Source of the DNA: JBMOOG01 sp049324535
GTDB lineage: Bacteria; Pseudomonadota; Alphaproteobacteria; Rhodobacterales; Rhodobacteraceae
Direction: 5' to 3'
Length of the DNA stretch: 64,000 nt
Assembly: GCA_049324535.1 (NCBI GenBank)
Contig: JBMOOG010000001.1
Span: forward strand, 186,001 to 250,000
Every line of letters starts with the position of its first letter. The first letter of the stretch is position 1. The translations under genes and the position numbers were made by a program. Below are positions 18,573-26,188 of the stretch, in pieces. The notes below the pieces were generated by a model. That model was not told the origin of the DNA, did no database searches, and saw only the letters and a program-made list of their open reading frames with translations.

Positions 18573-19565
18573 TCACGCAAAGGCCGGCGCGATGCGGGTC
18601 TCGCCCGTGACCAGCCCGCGCCAGTTGCGCATGGCGCCCGGAATGTAGCGGTCGACGACGGGGCTCTCTGCGGGCAGGGCGCCCAGCCGGCGCAGCAGGT
18701 GGGTGATCGCCGCTTCCGAGGCGCGGGTGGCGCCGTCCTCGATCTTCAGCGCAACGCCAAGCCCCTGGGCGGGCAGCATGGCGACAAAGACCGCCTCGGC
18801 CCCGGTCTTGATCGCGACCTCGGTTCCCATCGCCCGCATCAGGATCGTGCAGGCGCGGCCTTCGCCGGCCACCATTTCCGGGTGGCGCGCCATCGCGTTG
18901 CGCAGCCGCGCCATCGACGACTGCCGCCGGTCGGCCCCCTCGCGAGCAGCGGCAAAGGCCGCCATCGCCCGGGCCAGCCCGTGGACCGAGGTGGCGAAGT
19001 TCGGGGCCGAGCAGCCGTCGATGCCGAAGCCGGGCGAGGCTTCGCCGGTGACCTCCTCGAAGGCGGCGCGCACCGCCTTCTGCACGGGATGGTCGGGATC
19101 CACATATTCGGGCCCCGCGCCCAGATGGCGGTTGAGCGTGAGGAACCCCGCGTGCTTGCCCGAACAGTTGTTGTGGATCTGGCAGGGCTTCGTGTCCGAG
19201 CAGGTCAGCGCCTTGTTCGCCTCGGGGTCGGCCGGCATGTGCGCGCCGCAGCGCAGGTCCGGCTCGCCCAGGCCCAGATCGGCGAGCCACCTCTCGACCA
19301 TGTCGGTGTGGATCTTCGCCCCCTGGTGGCTCGCGCAGGCCAGCGCAAGCTGCGCCTCGGTCAGCCCGGCGGCGTCGGCCGCGCCGCTTTCGACCAGCGG
19401 CAGGGCCTGGAGCATCTTGCAGGACGATCGCGGAAAGATGATGGCCCCGGGGTCGCCCCAGGCCTCGACGATCGCGCCCGAGGCGTCGCAGATGACGGCG
19501 TGTCCGCGGTGCAGACTCTCCAGCCGTCCGCCGCGCCAAAGCTCGACCATAGGAACGCTCGCCAT
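18573..19565 (-). CDS. L-asparaginase, Rhizobium etli (class 3) type
   Basis: This 330-residue cytosolic enzyme is expected to hydrolyse L-asparagine to aspartate and ammonia. It belongs to the R. etli AnsA-like family, unrelated to E. coli asparaginases. The family Ser-Lys tandem is visible as PRSSCKMLQ near residue 47, with the conserved NNCSGKHAG near 130 and GIDGCSAPNF near 178; the cysteines in these motifs take part in metal binding in the known structure. Length and motif spacing are normal. It starts at an ATG 153 bases from the divergent IalB-like gene and converges on the NCS1 transporter. No adjacent permease or aspartase gene is seen. Confidence 0.92.
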   Translation of the reverse strand: MASVPMVELWRGGRLESLHRGHAVICDASGAIVEAWGDPGAIIFPRSSCKMLQALPLVESGAADAAGLTEAQLALACASHQGAKIHTDMVERWLADLGLGEPDLRCGAHMPADPEANKALTCSDTKPCQIHNNCSGKHAGFLTLNRHLGAGPEYVDPDHPVQKAVRAAFEEVTGEASPGFGIDGCSAPNFATSVHGLARAMAAFAAAREGADRRQSSMARLRNAMARHPEMVAGEGRACTILMRAMGTEVAIKTGAEAVFVAMLPAQGLGVALKIEDGATRASEAAITHLLRRLGALPAESPVVDRYIPGAMRNWRGLVTGETRIAPAFA

Positions 19566-19666
19566 CTCGTGACCTCCCGGTTTGCGCGAAAACCCGCCAG
19601 CGGGGCTTTCGCCCCGGGCTCACCTTGGGTTATTACTCGCGGCGCAAAATGAAAACACCCCGCGTC

Positions 19667-19685
19667 CCGGGATTTCCGATCCCGG
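19667..19685. promoter_or_regulatory. Stem-loop upstream of the IalB-like gene
   Basis: CCGGGAT (19667-19673) and ATCCCGG (19679-19685) pair perfectly around a five-base loop, 34 bases before the IalB-like start. It could be in the 5' UTR of that gene or be an operator. GGAGG at 19703-19707 follows it. Confidence 0.3.
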
Positions 19686-19718
19686 CGCAAATGGCGGTAA
19701 CCGGAGGTTAGGGCACAG

Positions 19719-20243
19719 ATGACATATCGCTTTTCGCTGGCTCTGGTCGCGCTGATGGGTCTGGCGCCCGCCGTGCCGGCCATGGCGCAGGAGGCATCGA
19801 CCAACCGCGTCGCCGCCAACACCGACTGGAGCGTCTTTGTCGAGGAGAGCCCCAAGGAGTGCTGGGGGGTGTCCGCGCCCAAGGAAACGGTGAACACCAA
19901 GGACGGCAAGCCGGCGACGGTCAAGCGCGGCGACATCCTGCTGTTCGTCACCTACCGCCCGGGTGCGGCCGAGGGCGAGGTCTCCTTCTCGGGCGGCTAT
20001 CCGTTCGCCACGGGGTCGAAGGTCGAGCTCGACATCGGCGGCACCAAGTTCGACCTCTTCACCGACGGCGAATGGGCCTGGTCGGGCGGACCCGAGGACG
20101 ACGCCAGGATCGTGGCGGCGCTGAAGTCGGGATCCTCGGCCGTGGTCAGCGGCCGCTCCGGGCGCGGCACCCAGACCAAGGACACGTTCTCGCTTCTGGG
20201 GGTCAGCGCCGCGCTCGACGAGGCGAAGAAGCGCTGCCAGTAA
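19719..20243 (+). CDS. Invasion-associated locus B (IalB) family exported protein
   Basis: This 174-residue protein has a clear signal peptide (residues 1-23, ending PAMA) and the IalB fold: TDWSVFV, ECWGVSAP, VTYRPGAAEGEVSF and a C-terminal FSLLGVSAALDEAKKRC segment. IalB proteins are small periplasmic or outer-membrane proteins first linked to erythrocyte invasion in Bartonella. In free-living alphaproteobacteria they are common and their role is unknown. Two cysteines (one near residue 48 and one second from the end) could form a disulfide. GGAGG lies 12-16 bases before the ATG. It is followed by a hairpin and then rlmN. Confidence 0.9.
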   Translation: MTYRFSLALVALMGLAPAVPAMAQEASTNRVAANTDWSVFVEESPKECWGVSAPKETVNTKDGKPATVKRGDILLFVTYRPGAAEGEVSFSGGYPFATGSKVELDIGGTKFDLFTDGEWAWSGGPEDDARIVAALKSGSSAVVSGRSGRGTQTKDTFSLLGVSAALDEAKKRCQ

Positions 20244-20268
20244 CGCACGGTCAGCGGGTGACGTGACG

Positions 20269-20289
20269 CAGGGCGCCATCGGCGCCCTG
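20269..20289 (+). terminator. Hairpin after the IalB-like gene
   Basis: CAGGGCGCC (20269-20277), loop ATC, GGCGCCCTG (20281-20289): a perfect nine-pair stem 26 bases after the stop codon, followed by TTCCGTTT, a weak T-rich tail. A TATATA at 20314-20319 just downstream may be part of the rlmN promoter. Confidence 0.6.
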
Positions 20290-20348
20290 TTCCGTTTCGG
20301 TGCGCGTTCGCCTATATAGGTCCGTCTCGACCCGCCCCGGAGCCTCCG

Positions 20349-21530
20349 ATGACCGACGCCACCGCGCCCATCACCCAGGATGTGCTGACCCTGCCGCGCA
20401 AGCTGCCGGAAAGCGGACGCACGAACATCGTCGGCCTGACCCGCCCGCAGCTGCGCGCGGCGCTCATTGCCGCCGGCACGCCCGAGCGGCAGGCGAAGAT
20501 GCGCGAGGGCCAGATCTGGGCCTGGGTCTATCACTGGGGCGTGCGCGACTTTGCGCAGATGACCAACCTCGCCAAGGACTACCGCGCCTTCCTGGCCGAA
20601 CGGTTCGAGATCGCGCTGCCCGAGATCGTGACCCGTCAGGTCAGCGCCGACGGCACCCGCAAGTACCTGTTGCGCATCGCCGGCGGCCACGAGGTCGAGA
20701 CGGTCTACATCCCCGAGGAAAACCGCGGCACGCTCTGCATCTCGTCGCAGGTCGGCTGCACGCTCACCTGCTCCTTCTGCCACACCGGCACCCAGAAGCT
20801 GGTGCGCAACCTGACCGCCGCCGAGATCGTCGGTCAGGTGATGCTGGCGCGCGACGACCTCGGCGAATGGCCGAGGCCGGGCGAGCCCAAGGACGAGACG
20901 CGGCTTGTGTCCAACGTCGTGCTGATGGGCATGGGCGAGCCGCTCTACAACTTCGAGAACGTCCGTGACGCGATGCAGGTGGTCATGGACGGCGAGGGGC
21001 TGAGCCTCTCGCGCAAGCGGATCACGCTGTCCACCTCGGGCATCGTCCCCGAAATCGCCCGCACCGCCGAGGAAATCGGCTGCCTTCTGGCGATCAGCTT
21101 CCACGCCACCACCGACGCGGTGCGCGACAAGCTGGTGCCGGTGAACCGGAAGTGGAACATCGCCACGCTTCTGGCGGCCCTGCGCGACTATCCGCGGCTG
21201 TCGAACAGCGAACGGATCACCTTCGAATACGTGATGCTCAAGGGCGTGAACGACAGCGATGAGGACGCGCGCCGTCTGGTGCGGCTGATCGCCGGCATCC
21301 CCGCAAAGATCAACCTCATTCCCTTCAACGAATGGCCCGGCGCACCCTACGAGCGGTCGGACTGGGAACGGATCGAGGCCTTCGCCGACATCATCTACAA
21401 GGCGGGTTACGCCAGCCCGATCCGCACACCGCGGGGCGAGGACATCATGGCCGCCTGCGGACAGCTCAAGTCCGCGACCGAGCGCGCCCGCAGGAGCCGC
21501 GCCGAGATCGAGGCCGAGGCGGGGCTCTAG
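20349..21530 (+). CDS. rlmN: Dual-specificity 23S rRNA/tRNA adenine-C2 methyltransferase
   Basis: This radical-SAM enzyme methylates C2 of A2503 in 23S rRNA and A37 in some tRNAs, tuning decoding accuracy and macrolide/pleuromutilin sensitivity. It has 393 residues. The iron-sulfur cysteines are C137, C141 and C144 in VGCTLTCSFCHTGTQ, and the cysteine that carries the methyl group is C370 in DIMAACGQLK. GMGEPLYNFENV and the C-terminal INLIPFNEWPG are also family signatures. The ATG at 20349 has GGAG 8-11 bases before it. It ends within a CTAG that also holds the stop of the convergent antiporter gene. Confidence 0.97.
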   Translation: MTDATAPITQDVLTLPRKLPESGRTNIVGLTRPQLRAALIAAGTPERQAKMREGQIWAWVYHWGVRDFAQMTNLAKDYRAFLAERFEIALPEIVTRQVSADGTRKYLLRIAGGHEVETVYIPEENRGTLCISSQVGCTLTCSFCHTGTQKLVRNLTAAEIVGQVMLARDDLGEWPRPGEPKDETRLVSNVVLMGMGEPLYNFENVRDAMQVVMDGEGLSLSRKRITLSTSGIVPEIARTAEEIGCLLAISFHATTDAVRDKLVPVNRKWNIATLLAALRDYPRLSNSERITFEYVMLKGVNDSDEDARRLVRLIAGIPAKINLIPFNEWPGAPYERSDWERIEAFADIIYKAGYASPIRTPRGEDIMAACGQLKSATERARRSRAEIEAEAGL

Positions 21531-22801
21531 ATCCCCGCCGATCCGTCGCCGTCCTCCGGGGGCGGCAGAGCCTCGGTGGCCTTGCGGGCGGCGCGGCGGT
21601 CCAGCAGCGCGAAGAGCACCGGGTTCACCAGGATCGAGATCAGCGCCCCGGCCACGACCAGCGCCTGGGCCGTCTCGGGCACGATCCCGAGCGTGACGCC
21701 CATCACGATCAGGATGAACGAGAATTCGCCGATCTGCGCGAGGCTCGCCGCGATGGTGAAGGCCGTGTCGCGATCATGGCCGAAGGCGCGCACGATGGCG
21801 TGGGCCGCCACCGACTTGACCAGCACGATCACGCCGACCGTCGCCAGAACCGCCAGCGGTTCGCGCATGAGGATGCCGGGGTCGAAGAGCATGCCGACCG
21901 AGACGAAGAACAAGACCGCGAAGGCGTCGCGCAGGGGCAGCGTCTCCTTCATGGCCTGCGCGCTCAGCGTCGAGCCGGCCATGACCATGCCGGCAAAGAA
22001 CGCGCCCAGCGCGAAGGAGACGTCGAAGAACCGCGCCGAGCCGAAGGCCACCCCCAGGGCAACGGCCAGCACCGCCAGCCGGAACAGTTCGCGTGACCCG
22101 GTGTTGGCGACATGGTGCAGAAGCGCCGGGATGATCCGTCGCCCGACCACCAGCATCAGCACGACGAAGGCCGCGACCTTGAAGATGGTGAGACCGAGCG
22201 CAAGCCAGACCGGCGCCACGCCGGGCAGCCATTGCCGGACCGTCTGCGACACCGCGACCGGGACCGGATTGCCGCCCAGCATCTCCGAGAAGGGCGGCAC
22301 GAGCACGAGGGCGATGACCATCGCCAGATCCTCGACGATCAGCCAGCCGACCGCGATCCGGCCGCGGTCCGAGGTGACGAGGTCCCGGTCCTGAAGCGCG
22401 CGCAGGAGCACGACGGTCGAGGCGACCGACAGCGAAAGGCCGAAGATCAGGCTCGCGCCGGCGGACCAGCCGAGCGCCACCCCGAGGCCGACCCCGGCGG
22501 CAGTCGCCAAGGCGATCTGGCCGACCGCCCCGGGCACCGCGATCGCGCGGACCGACATCAGGTCTCCGGGCGAGAAATGCAGCCCCACCCCGAACATCAG
22601 CAGGATGACGCCCAGTTCGGCAAGCTCGGTCGCAAGGTGCTGGTCGGCGACATAGCCCGGCGTGAACGGCCCGACCACGATCCCGGCCAGAAGGTAGCCG
22701 GCCAGGGGCGGCATGCGCAGCCGGTGCGCGAGGAAGCCCAGCGCAAAGGCGAGGCAGAGGCCCACCACGATTGTGGCGATCAGGGGAGTGTCGTGGGACA
22801 A
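21527..22801 (-). CDS. CPA2-family cation:proton antiporter (YbaL/KefB-like, no RCK domain)
   Basis: This 424-residue membrane protein has about twelve transmembrane segments with CPA2 motifs: GYLLAGIVVGPFTPG near 35, ELGVILLMFGVGLHFSP near 63, SLSVASTVVLLRALQ and GWLIVEDLAMVIALV (the ion-binding acidic pair). It exchanges K+ or Na+ for H+. E. coli YbaL and KefB/C continue into a cytoplasmic TrkA-N (RCK) domain; here the protein stops after a short tail of about 25 residues, so nucleotide or glutathione gating through such a domain is absent. No accessory subunit gene is next to it. It is convergent with rlmN, both ending in the same CTAG. Confidence 0.9.
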   Translation of the reverse strand: MSHDTPLIATIVVGLCLAFALGFLAHRLRMPPLAGYLLAGIVVGPFTPGYVADQHLATELAELGVILLMFGVGLHFSPGDLMSVRAIAVPGAVGQIALATAAGVGLGVALGWSAGASLIFGLSLSVASTVVLLRALQDRDLVTSDRGRIAVGWLIVEDLAMVIALVLVPPFSEMLGGNPVPVAVSQTVRQWLPGVAPVWLALGLTIFKVAAFVVLMLVVGRRIIPALLHHVANTGSRELFRLAVLAVALGVAFGSARFFDVSFALGAFFAGMVMAGSTLSAQAMKETLPLRDAFAVLFFVSVGMLFDPGILMREPLAVLATVGVIVLVKSVAAHAIVRAFGHDRDTAFTIAASLAQIGEFSFILIVMGVTLGIVPETAQALVVAGALISILVNPVLFALLDRRAARKATEALPPPEDGDGSAGI

Positions 22802-22891
22802 GGCGGAACCGCAAGGATGGAGTCGCGACAGGCTAGGCCATGCGCCGCCGGGTGCAAGCGCCGTATCGGGCCGCCAGCGTCCCCGGGACGC

Positions 22892-23689
22892 CTAGCAGCC
22901 GTCCTGCCAGCCGTCGATCACCGCCAGCGCCTCGTCCGCCGTCTCGACGAAGGTGATCAGATCCAGGTCCTCGGGCGCGATCGTGCCTTCGTCCGCCAGC
23001 ATCCGCCAGTCGATCAGCCGTTCCCAGAAGGCGCGCCCGAACAGCAGGAAGGGAATCCGCTTCATCCGGCCGGTCTGGATCAGGGTCAGCGCCTCGAACA
23101 TCTCGTCCAGCGTGCCGAAGCCGCCGGGGAAGATGCAGATGGCGCGCGCGCGCATCAGGAAATGCATCTTCCGAATCGCGAAATAGTGGAAGTTGAAGCA
23201 GAGGTCGGGCGTGACATAGCCGTTCGGGGCCTGCTCGTGCGGCAGCACGATGTTCAGGCCCACCGAATGGCCGCCGGCGTCATGCGCGCCGCGGTTTCCG
23301 GCCTCCATGATCCCCGGCCCGCCCCCGGTCATGACCACCATTTCGCGGCCGTAGTGTTCGAGGCTCCGGGCGGTGATCTTCTGCGCCAGATCGCAGGCCA
23401 CCCGGTACCACGCCGACAGGCCGGCGGCGGCCCCGCCTTCGGGCCGTATCCGGGCCGAGCCCATGATGACCACGGTCGAGTTGATGCCCCGCTCGTCGAG
23501 GATCATCTGCGGCTTCAGCAGCTCGAGCTGCAGCCGCACCGGCCGCAGCTCCTCGCGCGTCAGGAACTCGGGATCGGCAAAGGCCAGGCGATAGGCCGGC
23601 GCCCGCGTCTGCGGCGTGTCGGGGATCCGCCGGGCCGCGTCGAGGTCCTGGTGGCTGTGGCGGAAGGGGTGGACGGGCTCGTCTTTCAT
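22892..23689 (-). CDS. LOG-family (TIGR00730) nucleotide phosphoribohydrolase
   Basis: This 265-residue cytosolic protein has the Lonely Guy signature: GGGPGIMEAGNRGA near residue 123 and PGGFGTLDEMFE near 190. LOG proteins cleave nucleoside 5'-monophosphates to base and ribose 5-phosphate; plant members activate cytokinins, while bacterial members of this long form (with about 60 extra N-terminal residues) often act as AMP/GMP/pyrimidine nucleosidases. The exact substrate is unknown here. It is divergent from dapD across 164 bases and follows the antiporter region on the minus strand without sharing an operon. Confidence 0.9.
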   Translation of the reverse strand: MKDEPVHPFRHSHQDLDAARRIPDTPQTRAPAYRLAFADPEFLTREELRPVRLQLELLKPQMILDERGINSTVVIMGSARIRPEGGAAAGLSAWYRVACDLAQKITARSLEHYGREMVVMTGGGPGIMEAGNRGAHDAGGHSVGLNIVLPHEQAPNGYVTPDLCFNFHYFAIRKMHFLMRARAICIFPGGFGTLDEMFEALTLIQTGRMKRIPFLLFGRAFWERLIDWRMLADEGTIAPEDLDLITFVETADEALAVIDGWQDGC

Positions 23690-23853
23690 CGCGGCTCTCG
23701 CTGGGCTCTGCCTCCAGACTTAGCGGAACGGTGCGGCTTCGGCCAGTTTCGGCGGTCGAAATGGCCAAACTGTGACCGTGGCCGCGGGCCGGATTGCACG
23801 CGGGGCCCGCGCCGCGTATAGCCGCAAAAACCGATCCAGACGGGAGGCCCCCC

Positions 23854-24681
23854 ATGTCCTTTGCCGACCTCGAAACCGCCATCGACGCCGCCTGGGAGGC
23901 GCGCGACACCATCACGCCCGCGACCAGGGGACCGGCCCGCGACGCGGTCGCGGCGACGCTGGCGGCGCTCGACAGCGGAAGGCTCCGCGTCGCCGAGCGC
24001 CAGGCGGACGGCCACTGGCACGTCAACCAGTGGGCGAAGAAGGCGGTGCTCCTCGGGTTCCGGCTCAAGGACATGGCGCAGCAGCACGGCGGTCCGCAGG
24101 GCGGAAGCTGGTGGGACAAGGTCGACAGCAAGTTCGCCGGCTGGGGTGACGCCGAATGGAAGGCCGCGGGGTTCCGCGCCGTGCCCAACTGCGTCGTCCG
24201 CCGGTCGGCCTACATCGCGAAGGGCGTCGTCCTGATGCCGTCCTTCGTGAACCTCGGCGCCTATGTCGACGAGGGCACGATGGTCGACACCTGGGCCACC
24301 GTCGGCTCCTGCGCGCAGATCGGCAAGAACGTCCACCTCTCGGGCGGCGTCGGCATCGGGGGCGTCCTCGAACCCATGCAGGCCGGCCCGACCATCATCG
24401 AGGACAACTGCTTCATCGGCGCGCGTTCGGAAGTGGTCGAGGGCTGCATCGTCCGCGAAGGCTCGGTCCTGGGCATGGGCGTCTTCATCGGCAAGTCCAC
24501 CAGGATCGTCGACCGCGAGACCGGCGAAGTGATGTATGGCGAGGTTCCGGCCGGGTCGGTCGTGGTGGCCGGCTCGATGCCGTCGAAGAACGGCATCAAC
24601 CTCTACTGCGCCGTGATCGTGAAGAAGGTGGACGCGCAGACCCGCTCCAAGACCTCGATCAACGAGCTGCTGCGTGACTGA
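23854..24681 (+). CDS. dapD: Tetrahydrodipicolinate N-succinyltransferase
   Basis: This trimeric left-handed beta-helix enzyme succinylates tetrahydrodipicolinate in the lysine/diaminopimelate pathway. At 275 residues it has the normal length. The hexapeptide repeats run from about residue 105 to 240 (for example GSCAQIGKNVHLSGG and MGVFIGKSTRIVDRE). The ATG at 23854 follows GGGAGG by seven bases; a longer in-frame reading from 23794 is less likely. The stop overlaps the next gene by eight bases. dapE, the desuccinylase of the same pathway, lies 3.4 kb downstream on the same strand, separated by one unknown gene and the opposite-strand Hint operon. Confidence 0.97.
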   Translation: MSFADLETAIDAAWEARDTITPATRGPARDAVAATLAALDSGRLRVAERQADGHWHVNQWAKKAVLLGFRLKDMAQQHGGPQGGSWWDKVDSKFAGWGDAEWKAAGFRAVPNCVVRRSAYIAKGVVLMPSFVNLGAYVDEGTMVDTWATVGSCAQIGKNVHLSGGVGIGGVLEPMQAGPTIIEDNCFIGARSEVVEGCIVREGSVLGMGVFIGKSTRIVDRETGEVMYGEVPAGSVVVAGSMPSKNGINLYCAVIVKKVDAQTRSKTSINELLRD

Positions 24682-25003
24682 GGACGTCCCCAAGCGGCCG
24701 CAGCAGGTCTACACCCTGCTGGTCGAGGTCGGCCGCAAGGCCGGAGACGGCCTGCCGAAGGGCGCGACCGGAGCCGCGCTCATGGTCTATGCCTCGGGCG
24801 TGGACGAGGCCGAGGCGGTGCGCGAGGCCGTGGCCATCCTCAAGCAGGCCGACATGGCCGTGCTCGACGTGCAGGGCTACGGCACCGCCGCCGAACGCGA
24901 GGCGGGGGGGCACGCGATCGAGGAGGGCGAGCGCGAGCTGATGGACCATGCGCTGGCCGAGAACGCGGTGATCGTCGCGCAGGTCACGCCCTTCTTCGAC
25001 TGA
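24674..25003 (+). CDS. Conserved small protein of unknown function coupled to dapD
   Basis: I do not recognise a named family. The 109-residue product has no signal peptide or membrane segment. It is acidic and predicted mixed alpha/beta: an early strand (YTLLVEVGR), a helix around residues 44-60 (VDEAEAVREAVAILKQ), another strand (MAVLDVQGYG) and a helix rich in Glu. The pattern beta-alpha-beta-beta-alpha-beta would fit a small ferredoxin-like or ACT-like fold, which is only inference. The GTG start overlaps the last codons of dapD by eight bases, implying translational coupling and a link to lysine/DAP synthesis. A hairpin lies about 50 bases after the stop. Confidence 0.72.
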   Translation: MTEDVPKRPQQVYTLLVEVGRKAGDGLPKGATGAALMVYASGVDEAEAVREAVAILKQADMAVLDVQGYGTAAEREAGGHAIEEGERELMDHALAENAVIVAQVTPFFD

Positions 25004-25054
25004 GGGCCTTTCTCACTGGGGACAAATATCCGCGGGGGAAGGGCCGGCAGGCCC

Positions 25055-25075
25055 GCGGGGGTGGCAAACCCCCGC
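25055..25075. terminator. Hairpin between the dapD operon and the convergent Hint operon
   Basis: GCGGGGGT (25055-25062) and ACCCCCGC (25068-25075) pair perfectly around GGCAA. A second small hairpin (GGGCC/GGCCC) lies at 25040-25053. There is no T run. Being between convergent genes, it may end transcripts from both sides. A 12-base direct repeat (25078-25089 and 25093-25104) follows it. Confidence 0.5.
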
Positions 25076-25117
25076 AGCCCGCCCTCCGGCATCCCGCCCT
25101 CCGGTGGCCCGTCCCGG

Positions 25118-26188
25118 TCAGGCCGCCAGCGGCGCGCAGCGTCGCGCGCGCGCCTGCACCAGCATCGCCGCCTCGAGCGCGGCCAGCTGGCGCCGCACGG
25201 CCCGGTGGCGGGGCAGGCCCCGCGCCTGCGCAAGGCTCCGGTATGCGGACAGCGCTGAAAGGTCCGGATCGGCGCCGAGATCGCCGAGGAACTGCGATTC
25301 GACGCGCGCGCCCGCGACCTTCAGCAGATGGTGCCGCTCCAGCACGATCCCGTGCCAGGCGACGATTCCGGGGGAGGGCGCGTCGATTGCGGTGCGACCG
25401 TCCACCAGATGCCGCGCCTCGACCAGAACCTCGTCCACGCCGAAGAGATACTCGACCTCGGAGCCGCTGACCGCGATCCGGTGCTGCCCGTGCAGGATGA
25501 TGTCCTTCTGCCGACGGTCGTAGGGCGTCAGCAGACGCACTGGCCGGGCTCCGCCCAGACCCGGCGCGCGCAGCGGACCGGACCAGAGCACGGTGCGAGC
25601 GCCCGCATCGGCGGTCAGCACGCGGTCGCCGGCCCGCAGCGACGCGACCGGGCGCGGACCCTCCGGGGTCTCGACCTCGGTCTGCGGATGCAGGCCGGGC
25701 GGGCATCCCACCGGCTCGATCGTGTCCGACAGCGCGAACCATTGCACCCCGGGATGGCGCAGGCCGCGGCGACCGGTGAAGAGCGCGGTGACCAGTGCGC
25801 GCGGGACCACCTGGGCGCCACCGGTTTCGCTCTGGCGCAGCGTGCCGCTGTCGAGATGCTCGGCGGTGATGAGGCTGCGCCGGTTGAAGCTGTCCCAGTG
25901 CCAGGTCGCGCGCAGCGTGCCATGCGCGGTCTCGGTCCCGGTCCCGCAGGCTGCCTCCACGCCGGCCGGCCCGTCCGCCGCCCGACCGTAAAGGCGCCCG
26001 TCCCTGCGCAGGCCAAGGGTCAGCGACTGCGCGCCGATCCTCTGGTCCAGAAGCGGGTCGCCGTTGCCCCCCAGAAGCGACAGGTCCACCTCGGCCACCA
26101 GGGTGCCGCGGTGGAAAAGCCCCGGCAGTTCGGCCGTTCCAAGCCGGACCGCGCCGGCTGTCCGGCTCCAGGTCGCCCGCCAGCTCAT
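25118..26188 (-). CDS. Hint-domain protein with apparently degenerate nucleophile
   Basis: This 356-residue protein is the second gene of a two-gene operon. The first 155 residues look like a beta-sandwich (alternating strands such as LVAEVDLSLLGG and SLTLGLRRDGRLYGR), perhaps lectin-like; this is a guess. A Hint-type (Hedgehog/intein) domain follows from about residue 165: EVETPEGPRPVASLRAGDRV, then GQHRIAV and FGVDEVLVEARHLVDG, which match the second half of bacterial Hint domains. Where its partner has the nucleophile Cys of CFVAGTRIRTPDG, this protein aligns with GLHPQTEVETPEG, so glycine 165 replaces cysteine; Cys162, three residues earlier, could compensate only with a shifted loop. The start overlaps the stop of the upstream gene by four bases. 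No signal peptide is visible. Confidence 0.8.
   Translation of the reverse strand: MSWRATWSRTAGAVRLGTAELPGLFHRGTLVAEVDLSLLGGNGDPLLDQRIGAQSLTLGLRRDGRLYGRAADGPAGVEAACGTGTETAHGTLRATWHWDSFNRRSLITAEHLDSGTLRQSETGGAQVVPRALVTALFTGRRGLRHPGVQWFALSDTIEPVGCPPGLHPQTEVETPEGPRPVASLRAGDRVLTADAGARTVLWSGPLRAPGLGGARPVRLLTPYDRRQKDIILHGQHRIAVSGSEVEYLFGVDEVLVEARHLVDGRTAIDAPSPGIVAWHGIVLERHHLLKVAGARVESQFLGDLGADPDLSALSAYRSLAQARGLPRHRAVRRQLAALEAAMLVQARARRCAPLAA

Noticed and set aside
25078..25104. Two copies of a 12-base repeat, considered as a CRISPR remnant
   Set aside because: Only two copies with a 3-base gap and no cas gene; a simple local duplication in GC-rich DNA.
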